From contig JAHREC010000009.1 in assembly GCA_020081605.1 (NCBI GenBank), forward strand, positions 1,240,001-1,304,000: a stretch of 64,000 nt of DNA, in the 5' to 3' direction. The notes beneath the pieces were generated by a model, which did not search any database, was not told the DNA's origin, and worked only from the letters and a program-made list of their open reading frames with translations. Positions 49,401-61,142 of this stretch are shown in pieces (position 1 is the stretch's first letter; each line of letters begins with the position of its first letter). Source of the DNA: Albifimbria verrucaria (Eukaryota; Ascomycota; Sordariomycetes; Hypocreales; Stachybotryaceae). Position numbers and translations under genes: made by a program.

Positions 49401-49719
49401 TTCTTGCGCACGGAGCTGTGGCCGTCGGCGCCGAGGCTCATGCCTCCCATCTGGGCGGCCAACATGCCATCCTGAGACGGCGCAGGCTGGCCGGGCTGGA
49501 AGAGCTGTTGCTGCGGTGCTCCATAGCCTTGAGGCATGGGCGGCTGGGCTGGACCGCCTTGATACTGGGGAGCGCCGTAAGGGGTTGCCTGCTGTTGGTG
49601 GTAGGGCGAGGGAGCAACAGGAGGGCTAAACTGCTGGGGGCCGGGGCGGTGGTTCGATTGGGGTCGTTGGGGTCGATGACCTCGCCCTGGCCGAGGGCGT
49701 GGTACTGGGAGTAGTCCAT
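46465..49719 (-). CDS. SEC24: COPII coat cargo-selection subunit Sec24
   Basis: Exons 49719-48377, 48318-47881, 47831-46614 and 46548-46465. Sec24 pairs with Sec23 in the inner COPII coat and binds cargo export signals at ER exit sites (family knowledge). Order seen: a Pro/Gln-rich N-terminus (MDYSQYHALGQGEV), a zinc finger with CRRC and CNLC pairs around YINPFMMF, a trunk (GLRWLFLIDATQES, MPDLEDPFLPLGEGLF, GGYLDIATIG, TTGGETYYYPNF), a helical domain, and a gelsolin-like C-terminus ending TALRPSYW. Seven single-base losses: 49636-49640, about 49033, 48681-48684, 48431-48434, 47912-47915, about 47624, 46872-46874. Corrected length is 1030 codons (1029 aa), normal for the family. The 49-nt intron at 47832-47880 has an AAAAG acceptor. 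Confidence 0.95.
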
Positions 49720-52700
49720 GATGTGTGTCGAGGCGAGGCGAGGCGTGGTTGAAGGAGTCGGATCAAGCAAGCATGTGCTTCACAAGGGGTTCGGATGGTC
49801 GAGTGGAGGGGCGGGCGGTGATCGACAGCGGGAGGAGGATACAAAAACAAATAAATTCAATGAGAAGCCGAGCTCAGCAATGCTTTCATGGTCTCGTGCC
49901 TGGTCGTACAAGTAAGCGATTCTCCTCAGCCCAGCCAAGACGTCTGGTGGAAGGCAAACGGGTTGACGTGCCTAGCTGGCCTTTTCGCTTTAGTTGGATG
50001 GATCTGTGTGCTCGTGAGAGGTACTCCGTTGGAGGTACCTTGTCTTGTTCCATGCTCCAACGTCGCTCGATTCGAACACGTCTCGCCGGCCTCTGATTGG
50101 CAGACTTCTAAGTGCCAGTATCTCTGGCGCACCGTCTCACACTGTGTCCAAGCACCAAAGCACCAACTACCTTACTTTACCTACTATGCACCTAAGGTAA
50201 GCAAGCACCGTGCCGTAAGTTGATGGATGGCTCACCACCTCACGGATGTTTCCGCACACGCAATGCAATGGCTTCAAGCATTCAAGCACAAATCCCTATA
50301 TCTATCCCAGGTAGAACAAAATGCGCAGTCGAGCAGCCAATTGATTCACGTCACTCATTGCGTTCCAAGGCTTGCTAGATTTCCTGCTACTTTAGGAGCA
50401 GCGATAAGATAAGCTAAGCATCTGCCGCAAGTACGCCGCTCTCAATGTTTCCTTTCCTGATTCGTGGTGTTGCCGGCTGACTTACCCACCCGGCTTATCT
50501 TATCTACAACCTCACCACAGGCCTGGCTCACTTACACGATGGCTTGTGGCTTCACCATCGCTCATCATCGACCTCGGCCGGATCGGTCAACAAGGCTTGT
50601 CAAGATATGGAATGCCCCTGAGCACATAAGGTTGAGGCAACGCTTCGCGGCCCGCTACCTATTTGTTAAACTTAAGCACTTGTATGCTTCTTTGAACGGT
50701 CTCTAGAGGCTTTCGCAGAGGAGGGCCGCAGTTAGTTTGCTAAACACCAACCATGGCCACCCTCGTATGTACACAGCTCCATGTGAATATAAACCGATAT
50801 AGAATGCACTGCCACGCTCTGGGGCATTTCAAATACGAGATCATGCATAGGTCTTTGGTGCAAACCACCATTTTGATCATCAGAGAGGCATGGCCTTGCG
50901 CATGCGCGCTGCCCAGTGCCATTGGGCTTCACCCAGCCTTATTTTGACAAACATATCTCCGACGCTGAGTCAGAGGAAATTGCCAGCGATTCCTAGAGAA
51001 GTGTACCGCTGACTCCGTTCATCAAGCCTCCTCTCTGTATACGGAATCTTAATTTAAATGTGTTGAAGAATGATGCTTAGGCAGGCCCATCACCAGCCAT
51101 GGGTGGAGCAGCGTTGACGAGACGCGACCGTGTCAAGCGGGCCAGTTGATGATCGTTACCAGCCCGAGGAAACAGATTTCTTCCGCAATTGCTATCTCAT
51201 TCGATAATCAAAAGTAGTCATGTCGGGAAATGCAGAAAATTGTCAAGTTATATAGTTAGGGCATCAGGCGTGGTGTTGGCCCAAAGCTGGCATCGCATCG
51301 AGAGGCGACGCAACACAGAGAATGGTTGTAGCCGCGAAACAGCGTCACCAGGTCGTCCGGCGCATACAAATTATTGAGAACAATGCTTGCCAATTGATTG
51401 CGAACAAGTTCCAAGGACTTTCGGTTTTCCGGAACACAAGAAGCGTGGGTCGCGAAGGGTATGCGGGCTGTGTGCGAATAGCTTCACCTCGCCGCGCTTT
51501 GGAGCCACGCGTAGTCACCACCGCGATGCGCGATGCCCTGACGCAAATGCACCAAAATAGATAATCGACGCAACGGTAAGACATTGAACGACGTATGGGA
51601 CATTTGAGAGGAATGAGGTTCAACATGTTGATTACTGTAATTTAATTCTACGGGCGAAGACGACAGTTGTCATCAAGCGCATGTGGCATGTCACCGAAAA
51701 CAATGCAGGCATGGGCAGACATATCTCGAGGGAATCTGGGCGAATGTGCCTTAGCAAGAGCTAGCGCGGAGGGTTGCAACACGGCTGTCACACGATGGGA
51801 CATTAAATGACTCATCGAAATGGAAAAGGGGTGTGAAGCTTCGCAGGGCGAGAGGGAAAGAAAAGAAGAGAAGAGAGAGAGGAAGAGTCGATGGGGAGGA
51901 GGGGGATGGTGGGTTGTGGACTCGTCGCTGCGCATCAGATCAGACACAAAAGACAAAAGGCCTTGCCACAAGCCATGAACTGGAACGTCTGGAAGGATCG
52001 GCGATTGGGCCAATCAGAAAATCGCACCGGGGATGGGGATTATTTTGACATTCTGGAAACCTATTTTAACCTTGCAGGCCTGGCAGAGGAGAGAGGGAGG
52101 AGACAGGACGTGCTGCTGCGACTGTGGCTGGAGAAGGCTACCTACCAACCTGCTATGCCATGCTATACTACGGACGGGGGTGGGGATGAAGAGAGAGAGA
52201 GAGAGGAAAGGGATTGTGCTGAGAGTTGCACGGAAGATTGCGCATTTCTGAGCACGGCGGCGCAAAGATGTGCCAATGCTGAGGCGATTGGCACTGGACC
52301 AAGGCAGATGAAACCCACACACCAGCAGAGCAGAGAGCAGAGCAGAGTAGAGCAGAACGAAGAGGGCCTCGAATACAGAGCGAACACGTGAGGAGATTTT
52401 TGGGAGAATGACCTATGCTGGCAGAGACTGTTTGGACGTGCGGCCGGTCCCTCTGCCCCTCCCCGGCCGGACACGGTATTTGTGGGGTTACAGGCCTCTT
52501 TGGGCATAGTTACTTACCCGGAGCGGCACACGCACCTCCAGGTGCTTTAGCTCGAGGTACGTACCTGACCGGGGAGAGCTCTGCTGCAGCTCTGGGCCCT
52601 TTTTGGCCCTTTTTGGTTTTTTGGGGAGGAGGAGGGAGGGCAGGAGCCAAAGTGAGAGCGCGCGTGCGCAAAACAGCGAGAACAACCCAAGCTACTGATT

Positions 52701-52900
52701 GCGCTGCTGCCCCGCCCGATATATAAACATGCCCCCGACCCTCCCACGCGCCCGCCATCGACCACCCCTTCGTCTCTTGCTGCTGTTCTATTCCGTAAAC
52801 TCTCTTGTCCAGATCTCAGATTCTTTCATCTCTGCTTCACCGCTTCAAACAACCATCGCCTCGATTTTCCCCTAAATTCACAACCACAACAACCATCGCC
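49720..52900. other. Divergent SEC24 / histone H1 upstream region
   Basis: A 3.2 kb spacer between divergent starts. No frame shows coding character. A GA microsatellite lies at about 52191-52203. GC-rich DNA from 52.43 kb leads to the H1 TATA box. Confidence 0.5.
52720..52727 (+). promoter_or_regulatory. TATA box of the histone H1 gene
   Basis: TATATAAA lies 174 bp before the H1 ATG, in otherwise GC-rich DNA, followed by a C-rich leader. Position and context suit a strongly expressed histone gene. The transcription start is inferred, not shown. Confidence 0.6.
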
Positions 52901-53911
52901 ATGCCTCCCAAGAAGTCCGACGCCGCCGCCGCTCCTGCTGCTCCCAAGGCCAAGTCCTCCAGCTCCAGCCATGCCAGCTACCAGGTTCGTTTTTCTTCTG
53001 ATGCGATGCCCTCGCCATTCATTTCTTTTTAGCTAACCATCGATGCAGGATATGATCACTGATGCTATTGTCAATGTGCGTACATCACCTGCCCCTGCTT
53101 GCGGCGCGTGCGCATGTGTTTGCGCGACCGCTCAATGCGCCGACCGTGTCGCAAAGAGTGGGCGCGCATCGCCATGAGTTGCGTCGCAGGCGCAAGGGCT
53201 GCGTTTTTATCAGCGTTTCACTGACATTCATTTCCTTTACAGCTCAAGGATCGCAATGGATCTAGGTAAGCTTTACTCCCTCTCCCCGTCACCCCTCATC
53301 GTCATACATTTCACCCCAACACGCGTCACATCACCATGCTAACAACAAGTCCAGCCGTCAGTCCCTCAAGAAGTACGTCAAGGCCAACAACACCTTGAAC
53401 GTCTCGGACAACATGTTCGACTCTCTGTTCAACAAGGCCCTGAAGGCCGGTGTTGACAAGGGCGTCTTCGAGCAGCCCAAGGGTCCTTCCGGTGGCACCA
53501 AGCTGGCCAAGAAGAAGCCCGAGCCCAAGAAGGAGAAGAAGCCTGCCGCTCCCAAGAAGGAGGCTGCTCCTAAGAAGGCTCCCGCCGCTAAGAAGGCTGC
53601 TGCCCCAAGAAGGCCGCCACCGCTGCCGCCACCAAGACCGAGAAGAAGGCTCCCGCTGCCAAGAAGGCTGCTGCTCCCAAGAAGGCCGCCGCTACTAAGA
53701 AGGAGGCTGCCCCAAGAAGGTACGTGACCATCGCGTTCACCAGGATTCATAGCCATGCTGACTTACCTCAAAGGCTGAGAAGCCCGAGACTGTCCTGACC
53801 AAGACCAAGTCTGGCCGCGTCGCCAAGGCACAGAAGCCCGCGGCGAAGAAGGCTGCCGCGCCCAAGAAGGCCGCCGGCAAGAAGGCTGATGCCCCGGCTG
53901 CCAAGGCCTAA
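52901..53911 (+). CDS. Linker histone H1
   Basis: Exons 52901-52984, 53049-53075, 53243-53265, 53355-53719 and 53774-53911. Binds nucleosomal linker DNA (family knowledge). An Ala/Ser/Lys N-tail ([15 protein letters not shown]) precedes the winged-helix globular domain: [32 protein letters not shown] then [15 protein letters not shown] long Lys/Ala/Pro tail follows with many PKK/AKK repeats. The globular domain is split by three introns into exons as short as 27 and 23 nt. CCCC runs at 53603-53606 and 53710-53713 each lack one C; uncorrected, the tail becomes Arg/Pro/Leu-rich and stops early. With both added the CDS is 213 codons (212 aa), ending ADAPAAKA. Confidence 0.95.
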
Positions 53912-56132
53912 ACGATGAAGTCTTTTCGTGTCTTGAGCAGTTGATGGGATCTATCTAATGACGAGTCATGGCGTTTACGGATGTCTTTGTGTTTGCGTTC
54001 CAGGGCATGGAAGGGAGAGCAAGGGTCTATTGGGTTTGTTGCTTGAATGGGAAGCGCCGGGACGTGTTACATTTTTCTGGGTTTCTGTTTTTGTGCAATG
54101 CGCGCGCGTACGCGGCTCACGAGAGATTATTCGCATTTTGTACGTGGTCTTTTTCAACGGGTCCCGTGCCCTCAGGGACGCGACGACCAGCCGGCGCGCT
54201 TCAAAGAGGGCAGATGATCTCTACGGCATCCATTGGACTGTACGATAAATTCACAGGAACGGTGGCGGCTGGGGAAATGAAAGATATGAAACGAAAAAAT
54301 GTCCATGGAGCTGGCAAAGACCCGTGAGAAATGCAAGCTGACGAAAGATGGGAGGAAATGGTTTGTGTTGGCGAAGAGGCGCGATGTTGGCTATTGGGCA
54401 TGAGATGTAATTATACCAAACTTGTTTATTCACGTTAGGGTGAGAGAGACGAGGAAGAAAAAAAAAGACGCATTGAACACAAATGATGATTTTGCAAGAG
54501 GGAAGCGGCTTGACCCCTGGGCATCCGGGCAGTTGGCTGCGACGCGGTGTGACAGGCGTTTGTTTATGTGAGGAGACTCCGTGTCTCGAGGCATGTCACG
54601 TGTCGACTTACACGGCGATGGCCGGGGAGGGACTGGGCTAGGCCGTGGAGCTGGGTTTTACGGTGAGACGGACAATGCGACGCGATCTACGGGGTCCTCG
54701 CGTCCTCTTTTTCTCGTTGATCTCTCGTTTCAAACGGTCCGTGAAATGGCTCGGCAATGAGCAGAGCCAGCGTATCAAGGTAGGATGGAGATGGGGACGG
54801 GGGACCGGCGGATAAGAGTCGAGGAACCAATGAACGAGTGCCAGCGCACTTGAGCAAAGAATTCGTTTCACGGACAGAAGAGGCAGCCATCGATCCATGC
54901 AGGCGGGCCGTATTGTTCAGCGCTTTGTAGATGCCTGCTGTTCCGACTTGGGCAGCAATTAGAGCGCCCCAATACAACACAGATTTGAAGCCGCGATCTT
55001 GCCAGGACAGCCCCCTCCCCCTCCCCAATTGCGATGATGCACGGCAATGCAGACAGGCAGACAGACGCAAGGGACCGGTAGGGACAGCACCCCTCCCTCG
55101 CCTGTGAGTGGTGATCTACGAACGGTCAGTCGCAGCATTGGGATTGGGCAGAGGCTGCGCATGGGTGGCCGGTCCCTGATAGCTTGGAAGTCTATGCCCA
55201 CCATTTTGCTTGTTATGTGGCCCTCGTAGGCGCTGGTGCTTCTGTCTGCTGCCTGAGCAGGATAAAACAGCTGCCTACGCAACCATGACCATAATTATGG
55301 GGTTGGATTGCGTTGCCTACTGTTTATTATTACGAGTTCATTTAAAGAGAAATGGGCTGTCGGAAGATTTCTAGACGAGAGCGATGAAGATGAGGGCATA
55401 AATAGTTACAGGGGACTAGGATGGAACCCAGGCCTTTCCAAAAGTGGTGTTGAGTGTTTTTATAGAGGTTGAAGCATCTGTGGGTAAGGCTGAGAATGCA
55501 CCGGTACACGCGATGAACATTGTGTGTACCGGGGTACTATAGCAATAGCTTGTCGCTTCATTTGTTAATTGCAGAGTCAAAGAGATTCAATTGCGTAGTT
55601 GAGATTGACCGTGTCTCCATTGATTCTGATCCAGAAGCTACCTAGGTAGGTAAGTAGTCGGGCTGTGGCATCTCCTGCTGTCTGCCCATGCCACCAAAGC
55701 AAACGCAAGACGCCAGCGGGCAGAAAGCGCTGCCAGACATAGCGCGGGACCGGGACCGTGCGTCCAAGACATGCCTATGCCTGGCCAAGAGGCGCTGTAC
55801 CTGCTCGTAGCCTGGCTGGCCTGGGAGCTACCAACCCGGCTCCACGTACCGCAGCGGACACGCGGCGTAAGGCTCTGGCAGGCGGGTGGGTACCTCTAGG
55901 TACGTAATCATGGAGCTTGCGCCGTGCTGACAGCTCTCCTCTGAACCCTCGATCCGACCTGGTACCCGCGAGCGCGTACCTGCACGCACCTTCGATCGTG
56001 TACCTGTACTTCGGGCTGGTACCTTACATGAGATGAGATAGTTTCTGGCAGGGAAGCAAGGTTGTGACAGCACAGCACAGTCATCCATCCCTCCTTCCCG
56101 TCCTTGGAGGGAGCACATGCAAGCACCTAGCC

Positions 56133-56174
56133 TCTACCTTACCTACCTTACCTGCCTTACCTTCCTTACCTTAG
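56133..56174. repeat. TTACC pentanucleotide-type repeat
   Basis: Imperfect copies of CTTACC/CTACC in tandem (CTACCTTACCTACCTTACC and onward) in the promoter side of the gene at 56619. Confidence 0.85.
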
Positions 56175-56259
56175 CTCACTGCAGTTAGTGAGTGACCTGA
56201 CCTGGCAAGCCTGGGCCCTGCTTATGCTTCCTGCCTTGCGGTGCTTTTGCGTCTGCGCC

Positions 56260-56298
56260 GCTCCTGCTCCTGCTACCGCTACCGCTACCGCTACTGCT
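56260..56298. repeat. GCTCCT/GCTACC hexanucleotide repeat
   Basis: Two GCTCCT units followed by about four GCTACC/GCTACT units. The GCTAC core is shared with arrays near 38.8 and 43.25 kb. Confidence 0.85.
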
Positions 56299-56618
56299 TC
56301 TCCTGGGCTTCGTTCAGCCCATCCATCGCCTTTGATTCTTCCCAACAACACTTGACCCAGTACATAATCTCACCGTGACCGCCGGCCCTGTGCTTTTTCC
56401 CGGGCCTCTTCTCTCCTCACCCTCCCACCCGCTCGTCCCGTCTCATCCTTCGAGTGCCCTGCCTGTCGTTGCGCGCACGACTAGGCATACTTTAGGGGCC
56501 CTGGTTGCCGCCGAAAGATGGCGTACCGTCCCTATCCCCACGCCCGTTGACTCCAGCCGAACCCTCTTGTCTCCGGGTCACAACAATCATTGCGCGTTAC
56601 GCCATAGAGGCAGGAAAC

Positions 56619-58433
56619 ATGTCGTCCTCCAATCCCTTCCGGAAGAAGGGGTCGAATGCCTCAGACCGTCCGCCCGTCGTCACCGACCTCCCTGCCACGT
56701 CGCTGTCCGGCGAGGCCCTCCATGGTGACGACCTCTCCGCGGACCCTCCGGCTGGAGCTGCCGACAAGAAAACGAAGCCTGTCAAGAAAGTCCGCGTCCT
56801 CTCACCGCCTCCCTTGTCTCCTGATTCACCTGAATGGCCTTACAACGTCGCTCTCCCGGCCTTGGCTGGCGACAACGTCGTCCATTCGGCTGCGCCGGTT
56901 GCTTCGGATCCCTTCAATGGCGGAGCCTCAGGCTTGGACAGCGACCGCGACAGCTTAACTGCTACCCCGCCCCACCCCAATTCCAAACTCAACCAACACA
57001 GCTTGGTGAACTATCACGGCAGCTTCAAGCGCAAAATGCTCCGTTACCGCAGGGCGCTGGCCATACCCTGCCGCCCAATCCGTTTAGCAAGACGCTGCAC
57101 GACCTAGAAAATGCGCGCAAGGACGATGTCCTCGAGCAGGAGAGGAAAGATGAGGGCGCCGCGCTCAAGGCCGGCAACACCGCCCGGAAGTCCTTGAATG
57201 TTGATTCTTTCCAGCGGCTCTTGATGACTGGAACCGCCGAGTCTACCATGTCCAAGGACGATTCATTCATCCAGGATGATGTCATTGCCTCTCAAACCAC
57301 AGCCTCGGATTTCACCCCATCGACAGCCAGCGATGAGGAAGACGACAACCTGCGAAAAGCTCAGAGTCTTCCAACTAAACTTAACGTATCCCAACGGCCA
57401 CGCGCCAACACTGGTGACAGTGGCGAAGCCAGTGACTCCGATTCCAGCACCAACGTCCAGATTGGATCCAAGGGAAGAAGGCTCCCCGCCTCCCCTAGCT
57501 CGCGCCACGGCAGGTCACTCACGGTAGATATCAAGAATGACGTTCCAATGCGTCCTGCTCCACTACAGAGAACACCTAGCGATCTCAACAAGGCATTGCC
57601 GCCGCCGCCTGATTCCAGTCATGGGGATTCGGAATCTCCTTTGACCGCGAGGCAGCAGGCAAGTTACCTGAGTGGGAGCCATTTCAGTCTCCTCCGCCGG
57701 CCACCAATAACGGCGCTAAGAAGGCTGTCCCGGCTCCGCCACCACGAAGAGGGCATGCCAGAAGCGAAAGCAAGAGCCATACCCCTACGATCGCCTCACT
57801 TGTGGTGCAATCACTTCACAAAGTCAGCGCTGACGAGCCGTCTTCTGTCACGCCATCCCGGTCGAGCAGTGTTCGGCATAGCATGCCCGCACCTATCCCC
57901 CTCCGCCGCGAAGGCCACATACCGGCAGTAGACAGATCAGCACATCGTCACCGACAACTTCTTCGTTCACAATAAGCCCTCTTGCGTCGCCTCCTGCTTC
58001 ACACCCTGACATGCAATCCTATGCTCTGCCTACTGATGTTGCCGATTCTCTCCGCGACTTGCCTTCCCCGGTAACGTCAAACTCTCAGCACCACCTCCCC
58101 TCCCAAACGTAACACTTCTGTTCGCCGGCCACAGAGCATTCAGAGTGTAGACGCACTAAGCCGGCGCATACCTCGCAGCGACGGCACTGTCCCGCCTCCA
58201 CCACCACCGCGAGCAAGAGGTAGCAGCCGAAGCAGCCTCGATGGGCCCCCAAGACGATCAAGTATCGACAGTTTTGTGAAGTTTCAGCCGAGCTTGACCG
58301 ACACGCCACGCTCAACCGCTATGGATATTGACGAAGAAAATCTGCCAGTCGATTCAGGAAAGGCACTTGATATCCTTGCAGACTTGACTGCGCTGCAAAG
58401 GAAGTCGACGCTCTCAGGGGTAAGCTGACCTAA
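56619..58433 (+). CDS. Proline/serine-rich disordered protein of unknown function
   Basis: I do not recognise a named family. The first clear Met opens MSSSNPFRKKGSNASDRPP, then KKVRVLSPPPLSPDSPEWP, then LPPNPFSKTLHDLENARKDD and RKSLNVDSFQRLLMTG. Pro/Ser-rich stretches follow (PPPPDSSHGDSESPLTAR, KLPEWEPFQSPPPATNN, SVDALSRRIPRSDGTVPP). It ends with a short heptad-like helix, LDILADLTALQREVDALRGK. Six single-base losses interrupt the frame (near 57040, 57660, 57895, 58083, 58097-58100 and 58400). With them restored it is 607 codons (606 aa) with no intron. Proline clusters and a terminal coiled coil would suit a scaffold or actin/polarity adaptor, but that is only a guess. The repeated PNPF/SNPF words could be short binding motifs. 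Confidence 0.75.
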
Positions 58434-58991
58434 ATCGTCAAGATCCATGGGTTCGTATATTGGAGTACATAGGATCAGAAGCCACCGGGAGATGGGCTCG
58501 CCTGCATATTTATGTTGTTTACAAGTGGCGTTGGACGAAAAGAAGTGCCGCCTTTTTGAGGCTGCACGGTATCGATATATTTGATCGGGGTGGAGTTTAG
58601 AGATTTCTTTCGTTTTCACCATTCTTTGCAACAAGTTCCTGTGTGTATTGATCAGGTGCAACTTGGGCCGGCTAACGTGTGGTTTGACGGCAGAGGCCGT
58701 ACAGATAGCAATAGTCGAATAGCACCTCCTGCAAGAATGAGTTCAAAATATGCATTCAACAATTCCAAATTCCAACAGCAAGTGCTCGTCCACGTGAATG
58801 ATTAACCGTGTCGAAGCGTGCTCATCGGTGCCAACGATAAGGGGTATAAGTTCCTCCAAGCCTTTCCTCTTCTCATATCCTCTCGTTTGTCTCATCATCG
58901 CCTTGGTCTTCACATCCGTCAGCAACAATCCCCCGTTCCCTCCTCGCCAACGCAAGGACCAGTGCCCCATACCTCACAACCTATTCCCACT
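58434..58991. other. Convergent spacer
   Basis: Lies between the stop of the disordered-protein gene and the stop of the small Cys-rich frame. AT-richer, no coding frame recognised. Confidence 0.5.
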
Positions 58992-59234
58992 TCATCGCCC
59001 AGACGCCTGCCCCGTCTTGAAATGGCGATTCAGCCGGCCAGCCGCGCGCCGCCTCTCGTCCTCCTTGCCGGCGCAGACGGCACATGGCGCACGCACGACG
59101 GCCTCGGGGCTGGCCAGCGGGCGGGAGACGAACCTGCCGCAGGCGCGGGTACAAGGGGTCGTGGAGACGGCGCGCTCGCCAATGGTGCGGTGGCAGGTCG
59201 AGCAGACGACGGGGGCGATGTTGGTGAAGCACAT
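58992..59234 (-). CDS. Small cysteine-rich hypothetical protein
   Basis: An 80-codon frame from an ATG at 59234, GC-rich and intronless. Cysteines come in pairs: CSTCH near residue 11, CTRAC near 28 and CAVC near 51, after an opening MCFTNIAPVV. The spacing suggests a small metal-binding or disulfide-bonded protein. Widespread small fungal proteins opening MCF with paired cysteines have a similar look, but I cannot name a family. There is no signal peptide. The last 25 residues are basic (ERRRAAGRLNRHFK). An overlapping plus-strand frame at 58818-59327 is less convincing because it is only Gly/Arg-rich. Confidence 0.45.
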   Translation of the reverse strand: MCFTNIAPVVCSTCHRTIGERAVSTTPCTRACGRFVSRPLASPEAVVRAPCAVCAGKEDERRRAAGRLNRHFKTGQASGR

Positions 59235-61142
59235 CTTTGCCTCTGTGTGTTATGGGGTGTCTGGTGGGAATGTGTAAGTGACGACGGGAGAGGCCATCCG
59301 CCTGCCTACACTGTCCAGGTCAAATAGCCAGCTGCGTACCGCCCCTGCCGGAGCAGGTCATATATCAGGTCCTTCTCACTTTTAGGCTTCCTCTTGCTAA
59401 AAAGAAAACGTATATGTTTGCCCACAGCCGCATCCTCAACACCATAACCTACCATACAAACACATAGCGAAAGAAACAAAAAAAAACGCCATGGCTTGAA
59501 TAGTGTCCTGTTTATACCCGGCTGCGTAGACAAACCTGCACGGGAAGATAACGCAAGACAGGGTCCGGATACGAGACAAGCATGACACAATAAGGGTGGT
59601 TTGTTTGCGGAGAATAGAGCACAATACGTTGATGTGGCTATTCATAGGAGGAAGCAAAACCCGTGGGCTGTGGCGTCGTGCATGGAGGTATCATCGGATG
59701 CGGAACTATGCTAGCATCGTGGAGTGGTCGGGGTTTGTTGACCGGTTATGCTGTTGTTAATTGGGTTGACTCCTTGCCGGGCCATGTCCTTGAGCGTTAG
59801 AAGTGTGGTATTATGCATCACTTTAATCTGTCCGCCATAGCTTCTGGGGTTATCCAACAGTATTACTGCGTTTATGTTGACCCCATCAGCCAAGGGAAAC
59901 ATCACCTTGTATAATATTCAATATCACAGAGCAAGCAAATCACTCCCGGTCAAAGGACCACATCTGAGAGAGAACAAACGGTTTTCCCATTTTTTCTAAT
60001 TGTAGTTCCGATGGACCTTTCCCAGCTACTACTAGCTCCAGCAACCTCAGGGGCAATCAATAAAAGAATATTGGTTGTCAGTCCCGTCAGCTACAAGCCA
60101 GTTAGAAACAGCCAACCCAGCCCATCCAAAGCCTCTCTCTCCCAAAAGTTCTTTTTTGTTTCTTTTCTTGATTTTTTTCTTCCGCGGATTCCATCTTCTT
60201 GTGTTTCTTTGCCCTGCGTTCCTCTGCCGGTGCCGTCATGTCGCGAGAAGCAAGTCGAGCCATGCCGTGTGTCGTTGCCAGCCAAGGACCAGGAGCCTCC
60301 ACCTCCTCTCATCTCCTCTTCTTGCGTCCCCTTCCAGAATGCATCGTCCTTCTATTCTCCGCGCTCCCAACCGCCTCCCAGCCAAAGAGACCACAATCCG
60401 TCCAACGTAGTAATATCGTCAAAAGGTATCATGTTCACAACCATTTCTTCCCTTCCGATGCACCAAACGATCCGCTGCGTCAACACAACCGACCGTTTCA
60501 ATCCCCATTCTCGCTAGGACGAGAAGCAGAGAGGATATATGCCTGTTTTGAGAAAAAGAAAAAGAAAAAAGAAGCCTTGTACGCCTCGCCCTTCGTCCGC
60601 CCAGACGCAGATGTACGCCAATCACGCCTTGAACCCCCAGATGCGCTGTGAGTCCCTTTCGACTCGTTCCCCTTGCCCTTGAGCTCAAACGCTCTTCCCT
60701 CTTCGTTCATCATCCGTGGAATCGTGAACCAGGCAAGAAAAACATGTCGGAGCCCGATGGGCCATGGTACAAGTCTGCGGACTCACGCGAATGCAAACCG
60801 ATGTGACCAAGAAAAAGTAGTGGTTGGAAAGGACCGGCGACAAAGCCGCGTCAGCCGCCGTTGTCGTCGTCCAAGAACGGAGTGTGAGGTGTGTATGTGC
60901 TGTAGCCCCGGAATCCATCACGCGGCCGGTGGAGGGTATGTCTCTCGGCGGGACAGAAAGGATATGGTGTAGGTCATGGTCCGTCAGTAGGGTCCGGTTC
61001 GCCCATTCGCCTGAAATGTGCGAATAATGTACAATCCAACAATGAGATATAATCTCCCATACAGAAAGAAATTCAATGCCAAAAGGAAATCCACAACTCC
61101 TCATCCCTGCTCCTCGTCAAGCGTGAATAAGGCGTAGGAAAT
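59235..61142. other. Spacer 3' of DHH1
   Basis: Contains the DHH1 3' UTR at its right end. The plus-strand frame at 60011-60517 is Ser/Pro-rich by pyrimidine composition and has no motif. No gene is supported. Confidence 0.5.

Larger units (their letters stand above)
53912..56618. other. Spacer between H1 and the disordered-protein gene
   Basis: Contains the H1 3' UTR and the promoter side of the next gene. No supportable frame. From 55.8 to 56.3 kb it is dense in GGTACC/TACCT words and short repeats. Confidence 0.5.

Noticed and set aside
60011..60517. 168-codon plus-strand Ser/Pro-rich frame
   Set aside because: Pyrimidine-driven composition in the 3' neighbourhood of DHH1, with competing frames and no motif.
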